DNA of 33,468 nucleotides. Origin: Owenweeksia sp. (lineage in GTDB: Bacteria > Bacteroidota > Bacteroidia > Flavobacteriales > Schleiferiaceae). The notes beneath the pieces are model-generated. The model ran no database searches. It had not been told where the DNA came from and was given only the letters and a program-made list of their open reading frames with translations. Shown one piece after another: positions 25,726-33,372 of the stretch; position 1 is the stretch's first letter; every line of letters begins with the position of its first letter. Where the stretch lies: contig JANQHO010000007.1 in assembly GCA_028277105.1 (NCBI GenBank), forward strand, positions 1 through 33,468. The letters are read 5' to 3'. The position numbers and the translations under genes were made by a program.

Positions 25726-27605
25726 TGAATAACAGTGGGCTTGATGAAAATATTGAGTTTACTCTTGCTGTAAGTACGGTTACGGCTGCTGAAAAACCAT
25801 TTTATAATGGGGATACGCGACAGGAGTGGAACTCCCGAGCCGGTATCATTAATATTCTTTTCTTCCAGTCCGCCCAGCAATATCATTTCATCGCCCTTTA
25901 CCCTGATCATGGAAGTGAACTTGCGGGTAACTGAGCCGGGCGGGGCTTCGGGTGTAATACGCGAAGTAAAATCGCTTTGCTCTACATCGATCTCCATAGT
26001 TACCTGGTTATCACCGGATACTATCGGTTTTATGGTTAGGGTGAAATTAGCCTGGACTGACTGGAAATTCCTGATATTAATAGGGATGGGGTTTTGTACT
26101 CCGGTGATATTAGTTTGCTCTACCACGTAATATTCAGTGTTACCTATGCTGATATTGGCTTCGTGACCGTTCAGGGTGGATAGCTTGGGAGTGGACTTCA
26201 CATTGAGGATGCCGTTATCTTCCAACAGTCTCAGGTTAAGGTAGAAATCGGGGGTAACTGGCCCCAGGTTTAAGGCGCCAAATCCGTTGAAACTATTCAG
26301 CAAATTGTTGATGGCGGCAGCGTTGAAAGTGTAGTTAAAAGAGGGATAAATAGTACTGGATGAAGCAGGAACTTCTCCTTTGCCCAGTTCAATACCCGTA
26401 GATATGTTGTTATTGCGCTGATAGTCCACGATCAACACTTCAATGATAACTACCGGAACAGGTTTATCAATGGAGTTGACGAATCGCTCCAACTCTACTA
26501 TTTGCGGATAGGAACCGCTTACCAGCAAACTATTCAGTTCGTTAAACTCCTTTAACTCCACCCCCTCTTTCAGATCTCCCGGGATGAATTCACTGATCTT
26601 TTCCACGGAGCGGTGTTGCAGGTATATGCGTTTGGTCTCCCTCAGGCCTTCCAGTTTCCTTTCACCGATGATGTATACCCCGTCACGGTAACGGTAGGTG
26701 TAACTGGTACCGTAAAATATCTTATTGAGAAGCTCATTGAGCCTCACCCCTATTACCTTAAGGGTTATATTACCGTTGAGTTGAGAGTACAGGAAATAGT
26801 CAATCCCCAGGTTCTGGTACAGGTTGCGTATAACCTCATCCAGGGGCTGGTTATCTACTTCCAGGCTTATCAGATTGGAATCGATGTAAAAAAGGGCCTT
26901 TTCTTCCGTTTGATTAAGGTCGCGGAAACGCTGACTGCCTTCCTCCCCTTTTGCCGCCTTTTGGATCGCCTCTATGAGATAAAAGTTGTCCTCGGTTTTA
27001 CTGACCGTCAGGTTATTGGCAAAGGCCAGCTTATCCATGGCCTGGTCAAATGAAACATCTTCCAGGTACAGGCTTACTTTCTTGCTCTCAAGGCCCGGTT
27101 CGTAAACGATATTCTTACCTGTTTGCCGGGTAAGTGCTTTAGCGACTTTGACAAGGCTATCGTTCTTGAGTTCCATACTCACTCTCTGTGTAGCAGTATC
27201 ATAGGTAACCAGCACCTGGCGGGGTATAACGATCTCAGGAGGAGGAACGGGCTCCTGAAAAGACCTGATGTGAATAATGTTACCTGTAATGTCAAAATCA
27301 AGTTGATACTGCTTGGCCATAAAGATCAGTACCTCCGCTACCGTTACATTGCTGAAGTTATTGACCACTTGTCCGCTTACATCAGGAGCTACGCTGATAT
27401 TGACCTGGTTGTTCCGGCCCAGGGCCCGCAGGAATTCTGTAACACTTATTCCCGATACAGACAGGTCTACCGGTTCTTCCAAACCGGGCGATTCGCTGGT
27501 GATCAGATCCAATTGTTGCTTTAACTCTGCAAAACGGTCTTGCTGGGCCTGCAGAAAGAAACTGAGGTTAAAACAGAGTATCGCTATGAGGTATTTCAAC
27601 TTCAT
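25722..27605 (-). CDS. gspD: GspD/PilQ-type secretin
   Basis: The outer-membrane pore of the system. A signal peptide (residues 1-20, ending LQAQ) is followed by three STN/N0-like domains (about 45-115, 135-215, 245-320), one N1-like domain (about 325-395) and the secretin domain (about 400-625). Landmarks are VVIIEVLIVDYQ, LLEDNGILNVKSTPKLSTLN, ILLGGLEE and VPLLSRIPIIKWFFSSR. The last two are the conserved secretin core motifs. At 627 residues with several STN-like domains it is nearer to PilQ than to classical GspD. The start overlaps the ATPase stop by 4 bases. Confidence 0.95.
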   Translation of the reverse strand: MKLKYLIAILCFNLSFFLQAQQDRFAELKQQLDLITSESPGLEEPVDLSVSGISVTEFLRALGRNNQVNISVAPDVSGQVVNNFSNVTVAEVLIFMAKQYQLDFDITGNIIHIRSFQEPVPPPEIVIPRQVLVTYDTATQRVSMELKNDSLVKVAKALTRQTGKNIVYEPGLESKKVSLYLEDVSFDQAMDKLAFANNLTVSKTEDNFYLIEAIQKAAKGEEGSQRFRDLNQTEEKALFYIDSNLISLEVDNQPLDEVIRNLYQNLGIDYFLYSQLNGNITLKVIGVRLNELLNKIFYGTSYTYRYRDGVYIIGERKLEGLRETKRIYLQHRSVEKISEFIPGDLKEGVELKEFNELNSLLVSGSYPQIVELERFVNSIDKPVPVVIIEVLIVDYQRNNNISTGIELGKGEVPASSSTIYPSFNYTFNAAAINNLLNSFNGFGALNLGPVTPDFYLNLRLLEDNGILNVKSTPKLSTLNGHEANISIGNTEYYVVEQTNITGVQNPIPINIRNFQSVQANFTLTIKPIVSGDNQVTMEIDVEQSDFTSRITPEAPPGSVTRKFTSMIRVKGDEMILLGGLEEKNINDTGSGVPLLSRIPIIKWFFSSRNRTYSKSKLNIFIKPTVIQ

Positions 27606-29050
27606 CGTCCTCCTTCCATTAAAAGTGAATACACTTCTTCCAGCGAAGTTTCTCCCGACTCCAGCAATTCATAGGCTCTCTGTGACAATTTTTTAATATT
27701 GCGACCCTGCAATTTATCGTCAATAAAGCTTATTCCTTCTTTAATACAATCGGCCAGTTCGTCATCAATAGGGATCAGTTCGTAAATCGCTTTCCTTCCG
27801 GTATAGCCTGTGTAAAAGCAGTGCTCACAACCTATCGGTACATAGTGTTCTTTCAGTTGGTTTTTACTTCTGAAATTAGCCGGGAGGGCACCTGGCTCCA
27901 TTTCTTCCTTTTGCTTGCACTCAGGGCATAGGGTGCGTACCAGCCGCTGGGCCACACTGAGGTTTATGGTATTGGCAATGAGAAAAGAGGGCACTCCCAT
28001 ATCCGACAAGCGGGTAATGGTACCCCAGGCCGAATTGGTATGGATGGTAGAAAACACCAGGTGTCCGGTAAGAGCGGCTCTTATCGCCATCTGTGCCGTA
28101 TCCTTATCCCTGATCTCCCCCAGCATGATAACATCGGGATCCTGCCTCAAAAAGGTGCGCATGGCAGTGGCAAAATCGAGCCCTATACTTTCTTTTAACT
28201 GTACCTGATTGATGCCTTCCAAAGTGTATTCAATCGGATCTTCTATGGTGATGATGTTGCGCGTTTCCTCATTCAGCAACTTCAGAGTGGCATATAAAGT
28301 GGTGGTTTTCCCCGAGCCGGTAGGCCCGCTTATCAGCACAATGCCATGAGGCTTTCTGATGGACTGTTGGTAGATTTCCAGATCCCCGGGATCAAAACCC
28401 AGTTTTTCCAGATCGATGGACATGGCATCTTTGCTGAGCAACCTCATTACGATCTTTTCTCCGTATAAAGTGGGTAGTACCGAAACCCTTATGTCAAACT
28501 TGGCCTGGTCGTCCCTGAACTCGATCCGCCCGTCCTGGGGCAGTCTCTTTTCGGCTATATCCAGGTGACTCTGGATCTTTATCTTATTGATGATGGGTGG
28601 GTAATCGATCATGGGGATCTCATAGCGTTCTACCAGCTTTCCGTCTATGCGTATTCTTACCCGGCATTTATCTTCATAGGGTTCGAGGTGAATATCACTG
28701 GAACCCAGTTCGTGCGCCTCGCGTATAAGCTTTTTCAGGAAGTCTGTTTCTTCGTTGTAACGAAAGCGGATCTGCTGGGTGGGCTGGTGCTTTTTCCGCC
28801 TGTAGTAGCGAGTAAGGGTGCGCTGTATTTTGGCCGAGTCGGTTTTTATGAGATTTACCGGCAGGCCGAAAACCAACTCCAGTTCCATAGCCATATCTTC
28901 CCGGTAGTGAAGCTCATCAATGTAGAACGATAGCCGGTCTTTTGCTATATAATCCGGTATTATCTGGTAATAGAAAGCTTGCTCCGGGGTGAGGAATTGT
29001 TGCTCTCCGGTGCTTATTTCAAAAAAGTCTTTTTCAGCAGTTTCAGCCAT
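27602..29050 (-). CDS. gspE: GspE/PilB-type secretion ATPase
   Basis: A cytoplasmic hexameric ATPase that powers pseudopilus assembly. Motifs are Walker A GPTGSGKTT (residues 242-250), Walker B-region IMLGEIRD (308-315), the His box HLVFSTIHTNS (330-340) and the Asp box HLEPYEDKCRVRIRIDG (121-137). The four-Cys zinc motif is present (C375, C378, C408, C411), which is typical of the assembly ATPases GspE and PilB. The length of 482 is slightly short because the N-terminal domain is reduced to about 90 residues. It overlaps the prepilin peptidase gene by 8 bases and the secretin gene by 4. Confidence 0.96.
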   Translation of the reverse strand: MAETAEKDFFEISTGEQQFLTPEQAFYYQIIPDYIAKDRLSFYIDELHYREDMAMELELVFGLPVNLIKTDSAKIQRTLTRYYRRKKHQPTQQIRFRYNEETDFLKKLIREAHELGSSDIHLEPYEDKCRVRIRIDGKLVERYEIPMIDYPPIINKIKIQSHLDIAEKRLPQDGRIEFRDDQAKFDIRVSVLPTLYGEKIVMRLLSKDAMSIDLEKLGFDPGDLEIYQQSIRKPHGIVLISGPTGSGKTTTLYATLKLLNEETRNIITIEDPIEYTLEGINQVQLKESIGLDFATAMRTFLRQDPDVIMLGEIRDKDTAQMAIRAALTGHLVFSTIHTNSAWGTITRLSDMGVPSFLIANTINLSVAQRLVRTLCPECKQKEEMEPGALPANFRSKNQLKEHYVPIGCEHCFYTGYTGRKAIYELIPIDDELADCIKEGISFIDDKLQGRNIKKLSQRAYELLESGETSLEEVYSLLMEGGR

Positions 29051-29552
29051 AAACTAAAATGTTATCGATAATTACCTGATTGAGAGCCTCTACATCAAAC
29101 CACCAGATGATTATTAAGAGCAGTGCTTGCAAACCCGCCAGGGGTATGGTGGATCTCTTGAAAACCGATATTCCCATCAGAAGGGAAATGAGGGTACTCA
29201 ATAAAAAAAAGAGTATAAAAAGGGGAAAGGGCAAAGCCAGGGCCAAAAACACAAAAAAAAGGATATCTCCCATGCCTAAATAATCGTTTAAAAGGCGCTT
29301 AAAACTCAGGTTTTTGGGTATAAGCACAAGACTCACTATCAATACATTAAAAACAATAAAAAAGAGGTTCAGTAATCTGCCCGTAATAAAGTACCGGTAA
29401 TCAAATATTTCACCGGTACTTAAAAAGAATTGGCCCATCAGCAGAATAAGAGCGATCACAAACAGGTACCAGCTTACCCCCCTGTATTTGAAATCCTGCC
29501 AGGCAATGAAGCCCAGCACAAGGCAGATACAGGATTTGATGAGGATCAGCAT
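29043..29552 (-). CDS. Short A24-type prepilin peptidase
   Basis: I start at 29552, where ATG overlaps the pseudopilin stop by one base (TGATG), giving 169 residues; an upstream extension would be hydrophilic and lie inside the pseudopilin gene. The protein is almost entirely membrane helices. The two catalytic aspartates of the A24 family are visible: D20 in AWQDFKYRG and D96 in the GMGD motif (93-96). The N-terminal methylase domain and Cys motif of the long GspO/PilD form are missing. It should cleave the leaders of the four pseudopilin-like proteins of this operon. Confidence 0.88.
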   Translation of the reverse strand: MLILIKSCICLVLGFIAWQDFKYRGVSWYLFVIALILLMGQFFLSTGEIFDYRYFITGRLLNLFFIVFNVLIVSLVLIPKNLSFKRLLNDYLGMGDILFFVFLALALPFPLFILFFLLSTLISLLMGISVFKRSTIPLAGLQALLLIIIWWFDVEALNQVIIDNILVYG

Positions 29553-29956
29553 CAGTCTTTGGTTATTTCCCTCAGGTTTTTGTCCTGATCTATTTCCCAC
29601 ACATTGATAACCCCGTCTCCGTCAAAGTCGGCTAATGCAGTAGCTCTGGCTTTAAAAGTGTTAGGGCCGGCTTCTATGATTTCTATGCGGTAATTGGCAT
29701 TACCTCCTTCTTCAATGGTCTTTTCATGCTCAAAGCCTATTTCATTAAAGTCTGTGCTGTATTTTGACTTAAGCATAAAATGACTCCTTTCCAATGAGTA
29801 CAAATGATTTAATTGTAATTGAGCTTCTGTACTCTTTGTTTTGGAGATCAAGGGCATGAGATTGGGAAGGGCTAAAAGAATTAATATGCCTATAATAACC
29901 AGAACAATTAATAATTCATTTAAGGTATAAGCGGGTAGTAACCTTTTTTTTAGCAT
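29552..29956 (-). CDS. GspG-like major pseudopilin
   Basis: I start at 29956, where a short basic leader precedes LPA|YTLNELLIVLVIIGILI, the prepilin signal with Glu at +5 and Ala at -1. The hydrophobic helix (about 10-32) and the following LMPLISKTKSTEAQLQLN resemble GspG. The 134-residue protein ends in an acidic loop, DFDGDGVINVWEIDQD, with the spacing of an EF-hand-like calcium site. Known GspG proteins bind calcium near the C terminus. It is the first gene of the operon, as expected for the most abundant subunit. Confidence 0.9.
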   Translation of the reverse strand: MLKKRLLPAYTLNELLIVLVIIGILILLALPNLMPLISKTKSTEAQLQLNHLYSLERSHFMLKSKYSTDFNEIGFEHEKTIEEGGNANYRIEIIEAGPNTFKARATALADFDGDGVINVWEIDQDKNLREITKD

Positions 29957-30062
29957 GGTTTTTATTTTTAAACAAATGTTATTATTCTTCTTGGTTTGAC
30001 AATTGGACAAAATCCACTAATTTGGAGTTCTTAAATGACCTGTAACCCTTAATAACCTTTCG
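29957..30062. promoter_or_regulatory. Divergent promoter region between the T2SS-like operon and the helical-repeat gene
   Basis: Bacteroidota promoters have TAnnTTTG at -7 and TTG near -33. On the minus strand TAACATTTG (29973-29981) is preceded 18 bases earlier by TTG (30000-30002). On the plus strand CTAATTTG (30017-30024) is preceded 18 bases earlier by TTTG (29995-29998). Each -7 box departs slightly from the consensus. If real, the two promoters overlap and face away from each other. Confidence 0.3.
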
Positions 30063-31637
30063 ATGACTAACCCTATTTACGAGAGAAGCCAAGCCATAGT
30101 GGACTCGCTGTCTTCTTCAGAAATCACCAGTATTTACAATTATCTCAAATTTTTCAAGCCTAAAAACTTAAGTCGAAAAACCACAAAACTCGAATTATTG
30201 CTGGATCAGCTCAACGGCAAAAAAACTGCGGAAAACCGGAAGAAACCACCCTGTCTTTCCTTTAAAAATGAAGCGGCAGAACGCAAAACCTATGAAACCC
30301 TTGAAAACAGGATTGTAGATTCCCTACTGTTGGATATCAATTTATACAGAAACGGTAAATACGATAGTGCCGAACATCAAATGCTCACCCTGAGCAAAGA
30401 ATTACTAAAGGCCCAGGTATTGAAACAGAGAGGTAATTACCAGAGAGCCTACCAACTGGCAGACCAGGTAATAAGCCACGCAGACAAATGCGAATCATAC
30501 GACCATTCCATTGAGGCTATTAACCTGCAATTGTCTATGATCAGTATGCTTGATGATATCGGTGATTTTCAAGAGAAATTGTCGAAATTACAACACCTCG
30601 AATTTTGCCGTTTGGGCAAGCGCAAAGCCGTATATTTCTTTTATGAACTAAAGCTCAAAAAGTTTTATCACGTCAAAGAGAACTTTGACATGTTTCTCAT
30701 TTCTTCTGAAAAGGAACTGAGTAAACTGGCCGAAAGAACCGGTTCCAGGATAATAGATTACATAAAGCACTTTTTTGTTAAAGAAATACTGGAAGAACAG
30801 GGCGAACTGCACGAAGCATTCCGCTATATAGAGCAACTGTGGAATATCGGACTTGACATGTACAGGCGCACTCCCTTGATAGATCCCTGGGAACTTACCT
30901 ATGAGCAGGCCCGGTTGAGTTACCGCTTACAGCTCTATCGCGATAGTGCGATGTTCTCGGCCATGTGCCAGAAGAGGCTCTCTCCTGAAAATGAGATCTA
31001 CCAAAAGGCCATGGTACAGGAATTTTCAGCTCTTTGTATGGTAAAATCCTACAGCCAGGCGGGCAGAATTGCCAAAAGGGCTCTCAACAGTGAATACCTG
31101 GGTCATAAGGCCAATGGAGTATTGCAGTCTAAATGGTATTACCTTTCAGCGGTACTCAGTTTTCTTCAGGGGAATTTCAAGCGGAGTATCAGAATGTTGC
31201 TCCAAACTCAAAAAATGGAGAAAAGCCGCATAGAATACAATCTTTTGATCAGGCTACTCCGCTTTATCAACTTTGTGGAGGCCGAAAGGTGGGATGATTG
31301 TGACCGGGAACTTCACCTGATGGATAAATACGTCCGCAGGAACCAGCTCGACAAGATGGTTAAAGAACTGGGGATCGGCAAGTTTATAAACTACATGAAG
31401 GAGCTCCGGCTGGAATCTTATAACTTTTATCATTTTTCCCATAGAATAGATGAAGTAGTAGATGAGATCGTTACCGACCAGCAGGAGGCAAAAATAAAAA
31501 TGGACCTCTACGACCTCATCAGTTACGGGCACTGGTTTAAAGCCAAGATAAAAGACGAGTCCCCCGACTTTTTTATCGAGCTGTATATTTCCGACAGGCA
31601 ATCCAAATACTACGATTACGGGATAATGGTGAGCTAA
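30063..31637 (+). CDS. Cytoplasmic helical-repeat protein, function unknown (524 aa)
   Basis: It has no signal peptide or membrane segment and is almost all alpha-helical. TPR-like pairs are visible (LLKAQVLKQRGNYQRAYQLA near 130, ALCMVKSYSQAGRIAKRAL near 340, YLSAVLSFLQGNFKRSIRML near 375), but the consensus is loose. I do not recognise a family. It is the only plus-strand gene in the window and is divergent from the T2SS-like operon across 106 bases, so it could regulate the operon or act as an adaptor. It could also be independent. Its stop is followed at once by the palindromic repeat block. The ATG at 30063 has no Shine-Dalgarno sequence, which is common in this phylum. Confidence 0.85.
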   Translation: MTNPIYERSQAIVDSLSSSEITSIYNYLKFFKPKNLSRKTTKLELLLDQLNGKKTAENRKKPPCLSFKNEAAERKTYETLENRIVDSLLLDINLYRNGKYDSAEHQMLTLSKELLKAQVLKQRGNYQRAYQLADQVISHADKCESYDHSIEAINLQLSMISMLDDIGDFQEKLSKLQHLEFCRLGKRKAVYFFYELKLKKFYHVKENFDMFLISSEKELSKLAERTGSRIIDYIKHFFVKEILEEQGELHEAFRYIEQLWNIGLDMYRRTPLIDPWELTYEQARLSYRLQLYRDSAMFSAMCQKRLSPENEIYQKAMVQEFSALCMVKSYSQAGRIAKRALNSEYLGHKANGVLQSKWYYLSAVLSFLQGNFKRSIRMLLQTQKMEKSRIEYNLLIRLLRFINFVEAERWDDCDRELHLMDKYVRRNQLDKMVKELGIGKFINYMKELRLESYNFYHFSHRIDEVVDEIVTDQQEAKIKMDLYDLISYGHWFKAKIKDESPDFFIELYISDRQSKYYDYGIMVS

Positions 31638-31650
31638 TAAGTTCTGCAAT

Positions 31651-31694
31651 GAGATGCCGGATCGAGCCTGCTTGTCGTAGGTAAGCCCGGTATG
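31651..31694. repeat. Nested palindrome GAGATGCCGG...CCCGGTATGA
   Basis: Same outer arms as the left-hand block, with an inner AGCCTGCTTGTCGTAGGTAA insert. It recurs almost identically at 31831-31874. Confidence 0.75.
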
Positions 31695-31711
31695 AACTCT
31701 GAAAGTAAGTT

Positions 31712-31820
31712 CATCGCGGGCATTTCGACTAGAGCCTGTCCTGAGCGACCACTGAACCCTTCGGTTGAACTCAGGATAAACCTTGTCGAAGTGTAGCGAA
31801 GGGCTCAATGTACCCGCGAT
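31712..31820. repeat. Large nested palindrome CATCGCGGG...CCCGCGAT
   Basis: The outer arms CATCGCGGG (31712-31720) and CCCGCGAT (31813-31820) match the palindrome at 19178-19209, but here a module with TTCGAC (31724-31729) and GTCGAA (31785-31790) arms lies between them. Confidence 0.75.
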
Positions 31821-31825
31821 CTCAA
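31770..31825 (+). repeat. 56-bp dispersed repeat, right copy
   Basis: This matches 19027-19082 in the same orientation at about 51 of 56 positions. It forms the right half of the large nested palindrome and runs into its outer arm. Confidence 0.8.
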
Positions 31826-31830
31826 AGAAA

Positions 31831-31874
31831 GAGATGCCGGGTCGAGCCTGCTTGCCGCAGGTAAGCCCGGCATG
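31831..31874. repeat. Nested palindrome GAGATGCCGG...CCCGGCATGA
   Basis: Near-identical to 31651-31694, with inner AGCCTGCTTGCCGCAGGTAA. The two flank the large CATCGCGGG palindrome, giving a three-element cluster. Confidence 0.75.
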
Positions 31875-31899
31875 AACGTTTCGTGAAGCTCCTGAAATA

Positions 31900-33372
31900 T
31901 CACCGCAAAATCTGAAGCCTCTCCCGCTGTACCACCTGTCCTTCTGCTTTGAGCAGGAGCAGGTAAGTAGCCCCGGGCAAGTCCGGTAAGCGCAGGCGGA
32001 CGGGAAGCTCCACCGGCTGCTGCCATAACTTTTGGCCTTGCAGGCTGTACAGCTCCACTTGTAAGGTCGTATGGGACTCCGGACTTCCGCTGATGGACAA
32101 CACGCCCCGGGCGGGCTTGGGATACAACTGAAAGGCTTTGCCCGCTGTTCTCCCTTCCACCAGGCCGATCTGCTCACAGCCGGCCGCTACACAGCCGTAT
32201 TGATCTACCTTGAGCAACCAGTTTGAAATCAATGGATTATTATTATACCTATTCTGAACATCAAAAAAAATGCCCGCCATTACAAAACCGGAATCTGGGG
32301 TTGACTGCATAAAATTGAACCAGGATTCTGCCTCTGGATAACCATAATAGTAAAATCGCTGCCATATGCTATCCCCGTTTTCACTGAATTTAAATAAATG
32401 TGAATTGATCCCTAAACTGGTAATTGTCGGCCCACCGATGATAAAGCTACCATCGTCTGAGAAAAAGGCTCCTGTACCGAATTCATCCATTATAGGCCCT
32501 ATAAGAGTATCTAGTATAATTGTACCTTTTTCATTAAAAATACCAAAACGCAAACGTGACGGGTCTACGAAGCCTATTAACGAAGTATCAATTTCTTGTG
32601 CCCCAGCATATATAAATAAGCTATCTGACCGCTCAGCTATTTTTAATGCTCCAGAATTTTCATTTGAAGCTATTTGTTTAAACCAGTCAAAATCTCCATT
32701 TCTATCAGCTTTAGCTATAATACCATTATTTGGATATTGCCCTCCTGGATAAAATGACCTTCCTCCTAACAAATAACCTTCATTAATTTCGATAATATTA
32801 AAGCCCCAAAATCCGCCAGCTACTGACCTAGTATCTTCATAATGGTTTTCCCACAATAAATTCAAGGCTGTATCAAAGCGAGCAATTAATAAGCTGGTCT
32901 TAGTTGTTACTGTATCGTAGTCATACCCTGTTAAGACAAAACTACTATCTCCTTCGGGCAATAGGTCAAAGATGCTTACCTGGTGGCTATTGGTAAATAA
33001 GTACTTCCTGGTTTTTACGGTATCCCAATTACGGTCAAATTTAATAAGCCTGGCATAGCTAGAACTGGACATTGCAAAAATGAAGTTTTGCTTATCCGGA
33101 GTCTGATAAGAACATCCTCCATTGTTTTGCACGAACTCATCAAATAAATAATTAGTTGAATCAATGACATCTCCGCTTAAATCATACTCGCGTATTATTA
33201 ACCGATTCCAATCTAAATATTGTTGATGTAAAGTAGCATATCCCGAATCAAGAACTATTAATTCGGGACTGTAATCACCATAGCTATATATCCTGTTAAA
33301 GCGCTCCTGGCCGGATAGACCTATAACCAGGAGGCTGGTGAAGACTGTAAGTATATACTTATAAGCGTCCAT
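31900..33372 (-). CDS. T9SS cargo: secreted beta-propeller-like protein (490 aa)
   Basis: The start at 33372 is chosen because its ATG overlaps the upstream stop (TGATG); a GTG one codon earlier is possible. A signal peptide (about residues 1-21, ending GLSG) leads into repeats with strands such as SFVLTGYDYDT, EGYLLGGRSFY, SFIIGGPTITS and GFVMAGIFFD. These resemble blades of a propeller of the kind common in Bacteroidota surface proteins. A CVAAGC pair precedes the C-terminal sorting domain (about the last 78 residues: FQLYPKPARGVLSISG, LYSLQGQKLWQ, ATYLLLLKAEGQVVQRERL). This domain directs export by the type IX system and surface attachment. The DNA changes abruptly from AT-rich to GC-rich at about 32210, where the sorting domain begins. 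The actual function is unknown. Confidence 0.88.
   Translation of the reverse strand: MDAYKYILTVFTSLLVIGLSGQERFNRIYSYGDYSPELIVLDSGYATLHQQYLDWNRLIIREYDLSGDVIDSTNYLFDEFVQNNGGCSYQTPDKQNFIFAMSSSSYARLIKFDRNWDTVKTRKYLFTNSHQVSIFDLLPEGDSSFVLTGYDYDTVTTKTSLLIARFDTALNLLWENHYEDTRSVAGGFWGFNIIEINEGYLLGGRSFYPGGQYPNNGIIAKADRNGDFDWFKQIASNENSGALKIAERSDSLFIYAGAQEIDTSLIGFVDPSRLRFGIFNEKGTIILDTLIGPIMDEFGTGAFFSDDGSFIIGGPTITSLGINSHLFKFSENGDSIWQRFYYYGYPEAESWFNFMQSTPDSGFVMAGIFFDVQNRYNNNPLISNWLLKVDQYGCVAAGCEQIGLVEGRTAGKAFQLYPKPARGVLSISGSPESHTTLQVELYSLQGQKLWQQPVELPVRLRLPDLPGATYLLLLKAEGQVVQRERLQILR

Noticed and set aside
29553..29600. Upstream extension of the prepilin peptidase by 16 codons
   Set aside because: It is polar and lies inside the pseudopilin gene. 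The TGATG junction start at 29552 leads straight into the first membrane helix.
29957..30010. Upstream extension of the GspG-like pseudopilin by 18 codons
   Set aside because: It would make an unusually long prepilin leader and would cover the likely promoter. The ATG at 29956 gives a normal short basic leader.
31254..32177. 307-codon minus-strand frame
   Set aside because: It runs through the palindromic repeats, the antisense of the helical-repeat gene and another frame of the T9SS sorting domain. The protein is not coherent.
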